Assembly (NCBI GenBank): GCA_947499955.1
Contig: CANMQI010000011.1
Coordinates: 124,001-188,000, forward strand
Direction: 5' to 3'
DNA from: an uncultured Granulosicoccus sp.
Lineage (GTDB): Bacteria > Pseudomonadota > Gammaproteobacteria > Granulosicoccales > Granulosicoccaceae
Length of the DNA stretch: 64,000 bases
Shown here: positions 53,476 through 62,673 of the stretch, piece after piece
Numbering within the stretch: the stretch's first letter is position 1
How the letters are laid out: the number at the start of each line of letters is the position of its first letter
Made by a program: the position numbers and the translations under genes
Notes under the pieces: generated by a model
Told to the model about the DNA's origin: nothing
Seen by the model: only the letters and a program-made list of their open reading frames with translations
The model's database searches: none

Positions 53476-54489
53476 TCACGAATAACCGGGCGATGAGCTT
53501 GAATCGCGTATCACCAGCTCTCCGGACACCAACTGTGAACGAGGCTTGCGAGCGTCGTCGAAGATCAAGTCCATCGCCTCTTTCGCCAACAGATCCGTTT
53601 GCTGTCTGACGGTTGTCAAACGGGGAACCACCAGCGAGGCCAGTTCGATGTCATCGAAACCGACAATGGACACGTCCTCCGGCACCAGCAGACCCAGGTC
53701 TCGAGCGCCGCGCAATGCGCCTATGGCCAGCTGATCGCTGGCAGCAGCGATGGCGGTCACTGGCAATGAGGCCGAGGCTTCGAGCAACTTGCGAGCAACA
53801 CGCTCGCCGGAGTTGTAGTCGAATCTTCCCTGTCGGATCTTCAAGGTCACCCGGTCACCGCGAGACCCCAGAGCCCTGATGCGTTTGACAAAGCCATCGC
53901 GGCGCAGGCGTCCGACTTCGGTATCCTGAGGACCGGCAATGTAGGCAATGTGCCGATGCCCCAGCTCGTAGAGATAGTCGGCGACCAGCTCTGCGCCCTT
54001 TTCATGATCGGTTGCGATCAGCGGATAGCGTCCAAAGCGTCGATCCACCGAGACAATCGGCACGGGCGACTTCAGCGCCTGGCCAGAACCATCAGCCGCA
54101 GCCACAACCACAATCCCTCTCACCGAGCGATCAAGGAAGGCCTGGATGTGCGAGCTTTCTGTCTCGCAGTCGCCATGCGAGCTGGCCAGCATGACGCAAT
54201 GCCCTCGCTTGACGGCCTCCACCTCGACGCACTTGGCCAGCTGCGAGAAAAAGGGGTTGGTGATATCCGGCAGGATCAGCCCCACCAGATCTATCTGCCG
54301 GGTGCGCAGCGCTCGAGCAGCAATGTTGACCCGGTAATCCAGATCGGCCATTGCCTTCAGCACACGTGCCTGCAGTGCCGGCTTGACGGCAGATTCCTTG
54401 GCAAGTACCCGGGATACGGTACCCACGGACACACCGGCCGCTTCTGCCACATCCTTGATCGTTGCGGCGTTGTTTTTCTTCGAGTTCAC
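53476..54489 (-). CDS. LacI-family repressor of the sugar ABC operon
   Basis: A 337-residue LacI-type regulator. The N-terminal helix-turn-helix is ATIKDVAEAAGVSVGTVSRV, with the hinge LDYRVNIAARALRTR. The sugar-binding domain follows (LVGLILPDITNPFFSQLAKC, IAAASDQLAIGALRGARD, VSIVGFDDIELASLVVPRLT). A GTG at 54489 with GGGAG at a good distance is chosen as start; a TTG at 54507 is the alternative. The same 12-bp palindrome lies before this gene and before the binding-protein gene, so it probably represses both until its sugar binds. Confidence 0.9.
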   Translation of the reverse strand: MNSKKNNAATIKDVAEAAGVSVGTVSRVLAKESAVKPALQARVLKAMADLDYRVNIAARALRTRQIDLVGLILPDITNPFFSQLAKCVEVEAVKRGHCVMLASSHGDCETESSHIQAFLDRSVRGIVVVAAADGSGQALKSPVPIVSVDRRFGRYPLIATDHEKGAELVADYLYELGHRHIAYIAGPQDTEVGRLRRDGFVKRIRALGSRGDRVTLKIRQGRFDYNSGERVARKLLEASASLPVTAIAAASDQLAIGALRGARDLGLLVPEDVSIVGFDDIELASLVVPRLTTVRQQTDLLAKEAMDLIFDDARKPRSQLVSGELVIRDSSSSPGYS

Positions 54490-54571
54490 GTTGACAGACT
54501 CCCGCAAGCCCTTGCCAGGCTCTGCCTACTGTAGATCGGCAAATGACAGCTGATCAACCACACACCTGAAA

Positions 54572-54625
54572 TGAATCGATTCAACCAAAGATGAGATGAT
54601 TACAGTGCAGCACTCACCCTGTCAA
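54572..54625 (-). promoter_or_regulatory. Promoter and operator of the lacI gene
   Basis: On the minus strand the -35 is TTGACA (54620-54625) and a -10-like TAATCA (54597-54602) follows at 17 bp. The perfect palindrome TGAATCGATTCA (54572-54583) lies just downstream, in the same relative place as at the ABC operon. This indicates autoregulation. Confidence 0.65.
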
Positions 54626-54700
54626 GACGGACAGGCGCTGAAACGGTTGACGTCTGAAACGGGTTCAACGCAAACGAGGGGCAGGACGCCCCTCCAGTCG

Positions 54701-54775
54701 GAGGCGCCCCGGCGGGCGCCCCCGGCAGGCGCCCCCGGCAGGCGCCCCCGGCAGGCGCCCCCGGCAGGCGGCGCG
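54701..54775. repeat. 13-nt GC-rich tandem repeat, five to six units
   Basis: Units GGCGGGCGCCCCC and then GGCAGGCGCCCCC three times run from 54711 to 54762; a partial unit precedes and a diverged one follows. Each unit contains the palindrome GGCGCC, so single strands could pair with one another. It ends 10 bp after the stop of the siderophore-interacting gene, where it may act as a transcription barrier. Confidence 0.85.
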
Positions 54776-54785
54776 TCAAAGTCGG

Positions 54786-55544
54786 TCAGCCGGCGTCGGC
54801 GCTCTTGGCGACCTTGTGTTCTTCTTCCTGCAAGCCCTTTTTCCAGTAGCTGGAAATATACAAGTGCGACTTCTCGAGACCCCTGTCCTCGCGGAAGTAT
54901 GCCCGGTTTTTCTTCATGGTCTTGAATTCACAGGCTGCCCAGACGGCGGCCTGGCCTTCCAGCCACGTCAGCTCCCGAATGGCGTGATACAGCGGTGATT
55001 CATCGGAACCCGGATGAGGATTGAGCACCCAGACCAACTCCATACCGGCAGGCAGCGTCAAGTCCTGCCGATCCTCATCGGCGAGTATTTCGATGACCAC
55101 ATAGCCTTTGGCATCAGCGGGCAGGCGTCCCAGGTTGGCAGCCAGCGCTGGCAGAGCGGTCATATCGGCAGCCAGTAGATACCAGTCCGCCTCGGTGTTG
55201 ATGAAGGTGGCAGGTCCGGGTCCGAATATGGCCATGCGATCGCCTGGCTGCGCCTGCAGGGACCACGGCGCAGCAACCCCGCAGGCCGTGCCAGTCGGAT
55301 CCGTGTGCAACATGAAGTCCACATCGATCTCATGCAGCGCCGGTCGGTACTGCGCAACCGTATAGGTCCTCAGAACTGGCCTTTCGGGACTCTCTCCCGG
55401 GAAGGTCAGCTTGAAATAGGCACCCTCGGCGTCTTCGGGAAAGCCGGCCAGATCCTCACCGTGAAGAGTCAGACGGCGCATGTTCGGGGTCAACTGGGTT
55501 GCGGCCGTGACGGTCAATTCTCGGGCTTTGCGTTTCTGAGCCAT
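54786..55544 (-). CDS. Siderophore-interacting FAD-binding reductase (SIP family)
   Basis: A 252-residue protein of the siderophore-interacting/ViuB type. The FAD domain shows MRRLTLHGEDLAGFPEDAEG, then YFKLTFPGESPERPVLRTYT with the RTYT FAD motif. The SIP domain contains GPATFINTEADWYLLAADMT, then ALPALAANL. The C-terminal segment AVWAACEFKTMKKNRAYFRE, then HLYISSYWKKGLQEEEH, is the conserved SIP ending. These enzymes release iron from ferric siderophores by reduction with NAD(P)H. A Fur-box-like site lies 89 bp upstream, so iron control is likely. No siderophore receptor gene is near. Confidence 0.92.
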   Translation of the reverse strand: MAQKRKARELTVTAATQLTPNMRRLTLHGEDLAGFPEDAEGAYFKLTFPGESPERPVLRTYTVAQYRPALHEIDVDFMLHTDPTGTACGVAAPWSLQAQPGDRMAIFGPGPATFINTEADWYLLAADMTALPALAANLGRLPADAKGYVVIEILADEDRQDLTLPAGMELVWVLNPHPGSDESPLYHAIRELTWLEGQAAVWAACEFKTMKKNRAYFREDRGLEKSHLYISSYWKKGLQEEEHKVAKSADAG

Positions 55545-55632
55545 GCGGGTTCCTCACTGATGTATGCGTTGGCAGAAGACCCCAGACGGGAGTCTGTTCG
55601 CATACTGGAGGCGCATTATGGATTATTCAAAT

Positions 55633-55651
55633 GCAAATGAGTATCATTCTC
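55633..55651 (-). promoter_or_regulatory. Fur box upstream of the siderophore-interacting gene
   Basis: On the minus strand GAGAATGATACTCATTTGC matches the 19-bp Fur consensus GATAATGATAATCATTATC at 15 positions. It lies 89 bp before the start of the siderophore-interacting protein gene, in the 123-bp gap after the glycanase gene, and would repress transcription when iron is plentiful. Confidence 0.7.
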
Positions 55652-55667
55652 TGAAGGCAAGGATGAA

Positions 55668-58001
55668 TCAGTGGTAGGGATAGCCCTCCGGCCACTGCGC
55701 TCTTGACGGACGATGGTTCGGGGAAACCTTGTCGGGAATCTCGTCAGCGTAGGGAACACTCGTCATGCCACCTGATGCGCCGCCGCTCATGTCATCGCTG
55801 AGCAGCATGCCATCGTTGTACAGCGTTGCCTTCTGATAGACCCGTATGTAGTCGATGACATACTTGCCCGGAAAGGGTGTGGATGCATCCGGCGACCCTG
55901 CCCACCAGCCGCCCACGGCCGTATTGGCGAGCAAGTACATCTGTTCCATCGGCACCTTCGGATCGGTGATGCGATGAACTTCCACACCATCGATGAAATA
56001 GATGATCGACCCCGGCTTCCACTCCACCGAGAAGGTATGAAAGTCAGCGGTATAGTCGATTCCCGGTGTCGGCTTCGACTCCGTGGAGCGCAGCTTCCCG
56101 TTCTCGTCATGGTAGTGAAAGGTGTGATACACGACATCCTGGTTGTCCCCGATGAACTCCATGATGTCGATTTCCGGATCATCGCCACCGTAGTACGCAT
56201 TGAGCAACCAGAATGCAGGCCAGTAGCCGCGCCCGTGAGTCATCTTCACACGCGCCTCGGCATAACCGTAAGTGAACTTGAAAGCGTCGTAGCTGGTGAT
56301 GAGGCCGGAAAGGTAAGGCTGATTCAGACTCTTGCTGGCCAGGGCAGGCGGTGTCTTGATGGTGTTGATGGTCATGTTGTTGCCATCGAACGTGAAGGGG
56401 TTGAAACCGAAGGAAGGGTCGTTGGCTATATCCACATAGAACTGTTCTTCACTGTTGATGATCAGGTCTGTCCCCCAGAGAAAGGAGGTATTCCATTTAC
56501 TGGTGTCCAGGCTGCTGCCATTGAACTCATCGGCAAAGACCAGCTCGTAGTCCTTGAGTAGATCATCATTGGGTTCCGGCCTGTTCGGATCCGTTCTGCC
56601 CAGCGTGCTCGCTGACACGGTCAGACCGGTTGCAATGTAGTAATAGCCAACATCGGCGCCATTGCTCCCATGATCAAAGGCCTGAATCTCGTAGTAATAA
56701 TCCTGATCGTACACATCGGTATCGTTGAATTCGGTCGTGAATACCGTCGTGTAGTACTCAGCCTGCTTGTAGACATTGTAGCCTCGAGCGTCAGGGTCCT
56801 TCTTCCAGCGGATACGGATGGCGTCATCAAGCACTTCGCCAGTGAAGCCTTCGGTGGTCATTGATTCGAAGAAGGTTTCGCTACCGCCAGCCGTTGCCGA
56901 ATTTCCGCTATCGGCAACGACGCCACTCGAGACACTCTCTTCCGAACCCTTCTTCTGTACGACTGCAGAGTCGGAATCAGCAGCGACGGTCAGGCTCTCG
57001 GCAACCTTGTAGAAGCGTGTATCCCCTCCCGTCTTCACAAAGGCCGTGATCTCGTAGGAATGGTCCTGTGCGTTGACATCCTTGTCCTGAAACTGGTTGT
57101 CGAATACAGTTGCGTAGTACTGGCCGTCACGATAGACGTTGTACCCCGTGGCCTTCGAATCCTGCTTCCAGCTGATGCTGATGCTGCCATCACTGCGCTC
57201 GCCGACGAAGCCATCGGTTGCTGAAGACGAGGAATACCCGGTGCTGGCAGACTGTGCCGATACTGATACCAGCAGGCCATCAGCGATCGAGTAATAGCGT
57301 GTCTTTCCACCGCTTTTCTCGAAGGCCGTGACCTGATAAGAGTAGTCCTGGGTAGCGATATCGCGATCCAGAAATTCGGAATCGAATACCGTCGTGTAAT
57401 ACTTGTCTTGGCGATAGACGTTGTAGCCCGTCGCTCTGGCATCCGCCTTCCAGCTGATACGAATGCTGCCGTCGAGCACTTCGCCGACAAAGCCAGACGT
57501 CATGGGAGACTGGAAGTATCGTGTGCTGCCACCCTGCGGCGCAACCGAGACGACCAGGTCTCTGGCTATCGTGTAGTAGCGGGTGTCCTCACCCTTCTTC
57601 TCGAAGGCGGTAATCTTGTAGGAATAGTCCCGTGCATGAATATCGGAATCCACGAACTCGTTGGTAAACACCGTGGTGTAGTACTCGCCCTGTCGGTAGA
57701 CGTTGTAACCCGTGGCGTTTTCATCCTTGTTCCATCGTATCTTGATGGCGTCATCGACCACTTCACCGACGAAGCCTGCGGTAGCCGTCGAACCGGACTT
57801 CGAGGCATCCGAGTACAGACCGGCCGAACTTTCTGCGCCGGTTGATGTCTCCATGGGTTCAGGATTTGCTGCACTCGGTGAAGGACCGGGATCACTGGTA
57901 TCACCACAGGCCGCCAGCGAGCTGACCAGTGCCGCATGGAGCGCAAAGACCGACACTTTACGTACTACCCTGCTGCTGTAAGTCTGTTTCGAGGTGTTCA
58001 T
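55668..58001 (-). CDS. GH16 beta-glucanase lipoprotein with four internal repeats
   Basis: A 777-residue lipoprotein from the ATG at 58001. The lipobox LAAC gives Cys32, so the enzyme is probably surface-anchored. Four modules of about 80-95 residues follow, from residue 75 on. Each runs GF(V/T)GE, then (I)RISW, ATGYNVYRQ, YYTTVF and DYSYxITAFEK, with TRYY later, a fibronectin III-like unit. The GH16 domain starts near 505 (YELVFADEFNGSSLDTSKWN). Its catalytic motif EIDIME has nucleophile E610, D612 and acid/base E615. Such enzymes cut laminarin or related glucans or galactans. The repeats may space or bind the enzyme to polysaccharide. Confidence 0.92.
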   Translation of the reverse strand: MNTSKQTYSSRVVRKVSVFALHAALVSSLAACGDTSDPGPSPSAANPEPMETSTGAESSAGLYSDASKSGSTATAGFVGEVVDDAIKIRWNKDENATGYNVYRQGEYYTTVFTNEFVDSDIHARDYSYKITAFEKKGEDTRYYTIARDLVVSVAPQGGSTRYFQSPMTSGFVGEVLDGSIRISWKADARATGYNVYRQDKYYTTVFDSEFLDRDIATQDYSYQVTAFEKSGGKTRYYSIADGLLVSVSAQSASTGYSSSSATDGFVGERSDGSISISWKQDSKATGYNVYRDGQYYATVFDNQFQDKDVNAQDHSYEITAFVKTGGDTRFYKVAESLTVAADSDSAVVQKKGSEESVSSGVVADSGNSATAGGSETFFESMTTEGFTGEVLDDAIRIRWKKDPDARGYNVYKQAEYYTTVFTTEFNDTDVYDQDYYYEIQAFDHGSNGADVGYYYIATGLTVSASTLGRTDPNRPEPNDDLLKDYELVFADEFNGSSLDTSKWNTSFLWGTDLIINSEEQFYVDIANDPSFGFNPFTFDGNNMTINTIKTPPALASKSLNQPYLSGLITSYDAFKFTYGYAEARVKMTHGRGYWPAFWLLNAYYGGDDPEIDIMEFIGDNQDVVYHTFHYHDENGKLRSTESKPTPGIDYTADFHTFSVEWKPGSIIYFIDGVEVHRITDPKVPMEQMYLLANTAVGGWWAGSPDASTPFPGKYVIDYIRVYQKATLYNDGMLLSDDMSGGASGGMTSVPYADEIPDKVSPNHRPSRAQWPEGYPYH

Positions 58002-58310
58002 ATTGTGTATTCGAATGTCTTCGAATTCGCTGGCTGATGAGCGTTCATCGGTCGTGTCTTTCTGACCATAGCGTGCACCAACGGTGATTGCCGCATATGT
58101 CAGTGGTAGCGGAAGCATCGGACTACGCTTGATTGCCCGTACAGACTTTTCGGGAACAGCACGCAGATTATTTGGTCATGATGAGGCTTGTATCCGGCTT
58201 CCCTTCTTCAGTTGCACAACCCTGTTACACCTGATTGCACGAACACAGTCATCCAGCGTGCAAGCTGACGCGTAGCAAAGCTGTAAACCCGCAGAGCAAA
58301 CCGACTCCCA
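58002..58310. other. Divergent gap between GH16 and ovoA genes, 309 bp
   Basis: No gene is supported here. At 58009-58026, ATTCGAA and TTCGAAT flank 4 bp in a perfect inverted repeat. It lies 7 bp upstream of the glycanase ATG, where it would overlap the ribosome site. It may be an operator or a translation-controlling hairpin. No Shine-Dalgarno sequence is clear for either gene, and no promoter consensus stands out. Confidence 0.5.
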
Positions 58311-60449
58311 ATGATATCGAACAGACTGTCCGAGTTGCCGGTAAGTATCGTCACCCGGACAACCGTGTTGAATGATGGTGAAGCAGAGCAGAAGCGAGAC
58401 GAGATACTGCGCTACTTCCACAAGAGCTTCGATCTGTATGAAAGCCTGTTCGACTGCCTCGCCAGCGAAGCGGCCTTCACGAGTAAAGCCAGTCCTCTGC
58501 GCCACCCACTGATTTTCTACTTCGGCCATACGGCTGTTTTCTATATCAACAAATTGAATGTCGCCAAACTGATCGATGAGCGGATCGACCCGGCACTGGA
58601 ATCCTCTCTGGCCATTGGTGTGGACGAGATGTCGTGGGATGACCTGAATGACAAGAGCTACCCCTGGCCCAGCTCGGAACAGGTCAAAGCCTATCGTGAC
58701 AAGACACGAGAGCTCGTCGACCGATTCATCCGGACTTGTGATGTACAACTACCGATTGGCTGGGACGACCCCTTGTGGATGATCATGATGGGCATCGAAC
58801 ATGAACGCATACATCTGGAGACCTCCAGCGTGCTGATCCGCGAGCTTCCATTGTCCATGGTCAAGCCCCATGAGCTATGGAGTACGATCTGCACGAGCAG
58901 CGGCAAGGCTCCCGAAAACGCCCTCCTGCCAGTCGCAGGTGGGGAAGTCAGCCTGGGCAAATCACGCCAGGATCCCTTGTATGGCTGGGATGTGGAGTAC
59001 GGACAGCAGACCACAACTGTTGCCGACTTCAGCGCTGGCAAATTCCTCGTGTCCAATCAGGAATTCCTCGAGTTCATGCAGGCCGATGGCTATGCAACGC
59101 AACGCTACTGGACCGAGGAAGGCTGGGGCTGGATCAGCTACCGCCAGGCCACTCATCCGGTCTTCTGGATCGCTGAGGGCGACAGCTATCGCTACCGTAC
59201 GATGCTCGAAGTCATCGATATGCCCTGGGACTGGCCGGTGGATGTAGCCTATCTGGAAGCCAAGGCATTCTGCAACTGGAAGTCCGAGCAGACCGGCACG
59301 CACATCCGTATGCCGACCGAAGCCGAGTGGCATGCACTGCGCAACACCATCGACACAGACCAGCCCTACTGGGACCGAGCGCCAGGCAACATCAATCTGG
59401 AATACTATGCCTCATCCTGCCCGGTGAACCGACACGAGTTCCCCGGAGGTTTTCATGATGTCATCGGCAATGTCTGGCAATGGACAGAAACTCCGGTTGA
59501 TGCCTATGAAGGGTTCGAGGTACATCCGGCCTATGATGATTTCTCGACACCGACCTTCGATGGCAAGCACAACATCTTCAAGGGCGGTTGCTGGGCGTCA
59601 ACCGGTAACTACGCCATCAAGGATGCACGCTATGCCTTCCGACGACATTTCTACCAACATTCAGGCTTTCGATACCTACAAGCCGACCCCATTCCGGAGA
59701 GCAGAGTGAACGTTTACGAAAAGGACGACATGGTCGCCCAGTACATCGAATTCCATTACGGCGACAGCTATTTCGATGTCCCCAATTTTCCGGTTGCCTG
59801 TATAGCCGAAGCAAGCGAACACCTGCAGGGACGCAGGACCGAACGTGCGCTGGACATCGGCTGTGCCACCGGACGTTCAAGCTTCGAGCTGGCCCGACAC
59901 TTTGACCATGTCGATGCACTGGATTTCTCTGCCAGGCTGATCCAGGCACCGGTGGCCCTGCAAGGCAGTGGTATTCAGCGCTACGCCCTCCAGGATGAAG
60001 GTGATCTGGTGACCTACAAGGAAGTGAGTATCGATGAACTGGGCTATCAGGACATCAAGGACAAGGTGAGCTTCCTGCAGGGAGATGCCTGCAACCTGCC
60101 GGAGAAGTTCGCTGACTATGATCTGGTCTTTGCTGGCAACCTGATCGATCGCCTCTATGATCCTTCCCTGTTTCTGAACCTGATCAAGGGACGCATTCGA
60201 CAAGGCGGATTGCTGGTCATCACCTCGCCCTACACCTGGCTGGAAGAATTCACGGAGAAGGACAAGTGGCTGGGCGGCTTCAAGGCCGACACGGGTGAGA
60301 GCTTCACGACACTTGACGGATTACGCCATGGCCTGGCGCCCGAGTTCCGACAACTCGGACAGCAGATCGATGTGCCCTTCGTCATTCGTGAGACTCGCCG
60401 CAAGTATCAGCACACACTGGCGCAGCTGAGCGTGTGGGAAAAGCTGTAA
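58311..60449 (+). CDS. ovoA: 5-histidylcysteine sulfoxide synthase / mercaptohistidine methyltransferase OvoA
   Basis: OvoA makes the thiol-histidine ovothiol: an iron sulfoxide synthase joins cysteine to histidine with O2, and a methyltransferase acts after C-S lyase release. The 712-residue protein has three parts. A DinB-like N-terminus carries the iron histidines H73 (YFGHTAVFY) and H164, H168 (GIEHERIHLE). A formylglycine-enzyme-like domain is seen in VSNQEFLEFMQADGY, MPTEAEWHALRNT and GNVWQWTETPVDAYEGFEVH. A SAM methyltransferase lies at the C-terminus (ALDIGCATGRSSFELARHF, about 513). The C-S lyase OvoB is not adjacent. Ovothiol protects against oxidants. The gene stands alone between the GH16 and hybrid-kinase loci. 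Confidence 0.95.
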   Translation: MISNRLSELPVSIVTRTTVLNDGEAEQKRDEILRYFHKSFDLYESLFDCLASEAAFTSKASPLRHPLIFYFGHTAVFYINKLNVAKLIDERIDPALESSLAIGVDEMSWDDLNDKSYPWPSSEQVKAYRDKTRELVDRFIRTCDVQLPIGWDDPLWMIMMGIEHERIHLETSSVLIRELPLSMVKPHELWSTICTSSGKAPENALLPVAGGEVSLGKSRQDPLYGWDVEYGQQTTTVADFSAGKFLVSNQEFLEFMQADGYATQRYWTEEGWGWISYRQATHPVFWIAEGDSYRYRTMLEVIDMPWDWPVDVAYLEAKAFCNWKSEQTGTHIRMPTEAEWHALRNTIDTDQPYWDRAPGNINLEYYASSCPVNRHEFPGGFHDVIGNVWQWTETPVDAYEGFEVHPAYDDFSTPTFDGKHNIFKGGCWASTGNYAIKDARYAFRRHFYQHSGFRYLQADPIPESRVNVYEKDDMVAQYIEFHYGDSYFDVPNFPVACIAEASEHLQGRRTERALDIGCATGRSSFELARHFDHVDALDFSARLIQAPVALQGSGIQRYALQDEGDLVTYKEVSIDELGYQDIKDKVSFLQGDACNLPEKFADYDLVFAGNLIDRLYDPSLFLNLIKGRIRQGGLLVITSPYTWLEEFTEKDKWLGGFKADTGESFTTLDGLRHGLAPEFRQLGQQIDVPFVIRETRRKYQHTLAQLSVWEKL

Positions 60450-60456
60450 CCCGGTG

Positions 60457-62670
60457 TCAGGCATTCTCAGCCAGTACACGTGCCAGATCGACCAGGCGAA
60501 ACGGTTTTTGCAGGAAGACGATGCCGTCATCAAGGCGACCGTTGTGTACTACCGAGTTCTCGGTAAATCCTGACATGTACACGACATTGGCCTCTGGAAA
60601 GATCTCCTGCAAGCGCCGGGATAGCGTGCGACCATCCATGGCCCCCGGTATGATGATGTCAGACAGAATGACATCCACATACTCGACCTGTTCGGCCAGA
60701 GCCAGGGCAGAGACTTCATCGTGAGCACAGTGCACGACACAACCCAACGAGGCAATCTGTTCTGCAAAGATTCGCAAGAGCCCTTCATTGTCTTCGACCA
60801 GAAAGACATGCATGCCTTGCAGAATGGCATGAGGTTCCGAGACCAGTTCCGGTGTCGCCATGGAGACTTCTGCCAGAACCCTGGGTAAATACAGCTTGAC
60901 GGTGGTTCCGTGCCCGAGTTCGGAATAGATTTTCAGGTGGCCACCGGATTGCTTGGCAAAGCCGAAAGCCATGGACAAGCCCAGACCGGTTCCCTTGCCC
61001 ACCGGCTTGCTGGTAAAGAAAGGCTCGATGGCCTGCTTCACGATCTCCGGACTCATCCCCGTTCCCGAGTCGGTGACCGATATGCAGACATAGCTACCGG
61101 CAACGACTTCTGTATGCGCCCGGGCATATTCGTGATCGAGCCGTGCATTGCTGATCTCCAGAGTCAGAGATCCTCCCTGATCCATCGCATCTCGGGCATT
61201 GACGACCAGATTCAATATGACCGCTTCCAACTGTACCGGGTCTGCCCGGGTTTTCCACAGCCCGCCGTCACTGACAATTTCCAGATGAATATTTTCCCCT
61301 ACGGAAGTCTGCAACAACATGGCCGAGCTTCTGATCGACTTTGCCACGTCGATGACCTGCGGTGACAGGGGCTGCTTCCTTGCAAAGGAGAGCAATTGCT
61401 GGGTCAGCTTGCCCCCCTGAGATACCGCTCTCAAGGCGGCATCAGCGTATTGCCGCGATGAGGCATCCTTGTTTCTGTCCTGTATCAGTTCGACATTGCC
61501 CAGAATGACGGCCAGGATATTGTTGAAGTCGTGAGCGACACCTCCCGTCAACTTGCCAATGGCCTCGTTCTTCTGCGACTGAACCAGCAGCTCCTGCTTC
61601 AGGATCTCCTCAGTGACATCCTGTGCCACGGCGTCAACGGCAAGCAGCTTCCCATCATCATCCAGGCTGGCCTCGAAGCTGTGTCTGATGTGCCGGAACT
61701 TGCCGTCCGGATAGTTGACCCTGCAAGTCTGAGAATCCCTGTGTGTTTTCAGTATTCGTTGCCGGGCTTTCAGGGCGTGCGGCACGTCTTCGGCACTCAA
61801 CATGGTTGATACGATGTCGCGCCCGACATGCAGAGACAGCATTCCCTCGACACTCTTGCGGTAGAAGCTGGCGTAGTTCTCGTCGCAGTCCAGTATGCGA
61901 TTCATATCGGGGTCGAACCGAGCATAGCCCAGACCGGCCAGTCGGGCAGATTGCGCCAGACGTTTTTCCCCTTGAAACATCTCTTCCCGGGACGTCAGCA
62001 CCTGGTCACGCAGCCCGTGAATGGCGTCAACGAGTTCATCGATTTCATCTTCATCACCCACTGGTTCACGTCGCAGATCGATGCAAAGCTGACTCAGATC
62101 CCCGGGAGGATGACGTAGCGCCTGTACGATGCCCAGAACCGGGGCCAAGGCATTACGGCTGAATTGGCGCAGAATCAGCAGGCTGACGATGACCGTGGTC
62201 GTCAGGTAGATGATGATCAATGACAGCACGCGACTTCGTACCAATGACCACACACCATCGGTCGAGGGGTAGAGATGCAGCGTTCCCATGTCGATGTCAG
62301 CGCCATGGAGTTCTGTGAACGTCAGCGGAATGATGATTTCGGACAGGCCTTTGTCAACGCTGGGCTCACCCGCCTCGAACACCTTGCCCGTACTGTCCGT
62401 GATAGCCGCATACTTGATGCTATCGAGTGATACCAACCCACGCAACTGATAGTCCAGAGACTCGGTATCGAACTGCCATAACAGGTTCTCGATAACGGTT
62501 TTCTGGTCGCTACCGACATGCTGAATGTGTTTTTCAAGTTGGCGAAGTGACAGATAGTAGGTAATCACGACTGTGAGCACACAGGCAAGCAGCAAGGCGG
62601 CAAGCAACGGCACGATCAGAGATCGAATCACATTGCTTCCGAATCTTGACGTTCCTGTCAGTTTGATCAC
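60457..62670 (-). CDS. Hybrid sensor histidine kinase with C-terminal receiver
   Basis: A 737-residue membrane kinase. Helix 1 is at about 17-40 and helix 2 at 148-168, with a sensor region of about 105 residues between them outside the membrane. A linker and a PAS-like domain follow at 240-360. HisKA has the phospho-accepting H380 in LTGGVAHDFNNILAVILGN. HATPase has the N box LNLVVNARDAMDQG, then SVTDSGTGMSPEIV and KGTGLGLSMAFGFAKQSGG. A receiver ends the protein, with Asp671 in VILSDIIIPG and the K in FLQKPF. No output domain is present and no response-regulator gene lies beside it. It starts 3 bp after a periplasmic binding-protein gene, which suggests ligand sensing through that protein. 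Confidence 0.92.
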   Translation of the reverse strand: MIKLTGTSRFGSNVIRSLIVPLLAALLLACVLTVVITYYLSLRQLEKHIQHVGSDQKTVIENLLWQFDTESLDYQLRGLVSLDSIKYAAITDSTGKVFEAGEPSVDKGLSEIIIPLTFTELHGADIDMGTLHLYPSTDGVWSLVRSRVLSLIIIYLTTTVIVSLLILRQFSRNALAPVLGIVQALRHPPGDLSQLCIDLRREPVGDEDEIDELVDAIHGLRDQVLTSREEMFQGEKRLAQSARLAGLGYARFDPDMNRILDCDENYASFYRKSVEGMLSLHVGRDIVSTMLSAEDVPHALKARQRILKTHRDSQTCRVNYPDGKFRHIRHSFEASLDDDGKLLAVDAVAQDVTEEILKQELLVQSQKNEAIGKLTGGVAHDFNNILAVILGNVELIQDRNKDASSRQYADAALRAVSQGGKLTQQLLSFARKQPLSPQVIDVAKSIRSSAMLLQTSVGENIHLEIVSDGGLWKTRADPVQLEAVILNLVVNARDAMDQGGSLTLEISNARLDHEYARAHTEVVAGSYVCISVTDSGTGMSPEIVKQAIEPFFTSKPVGKGTGLGLSMAFGFAKQSGGHLKIYSELGHGTTVKLYLPRVLAEVSMATPELVSEPHAILQGMHVFLVEDNEGLLRIFAEQIASLGCVVHCAHDEVSALALAEQVEYVDVILSDIIIPGAMDGRTLSRRLQEIFPEANVVYMSGFTENSVVHNGRLDDGIVFLQKPFRLVDLARVLAENA

Positions 62671-62673
62671 TTG

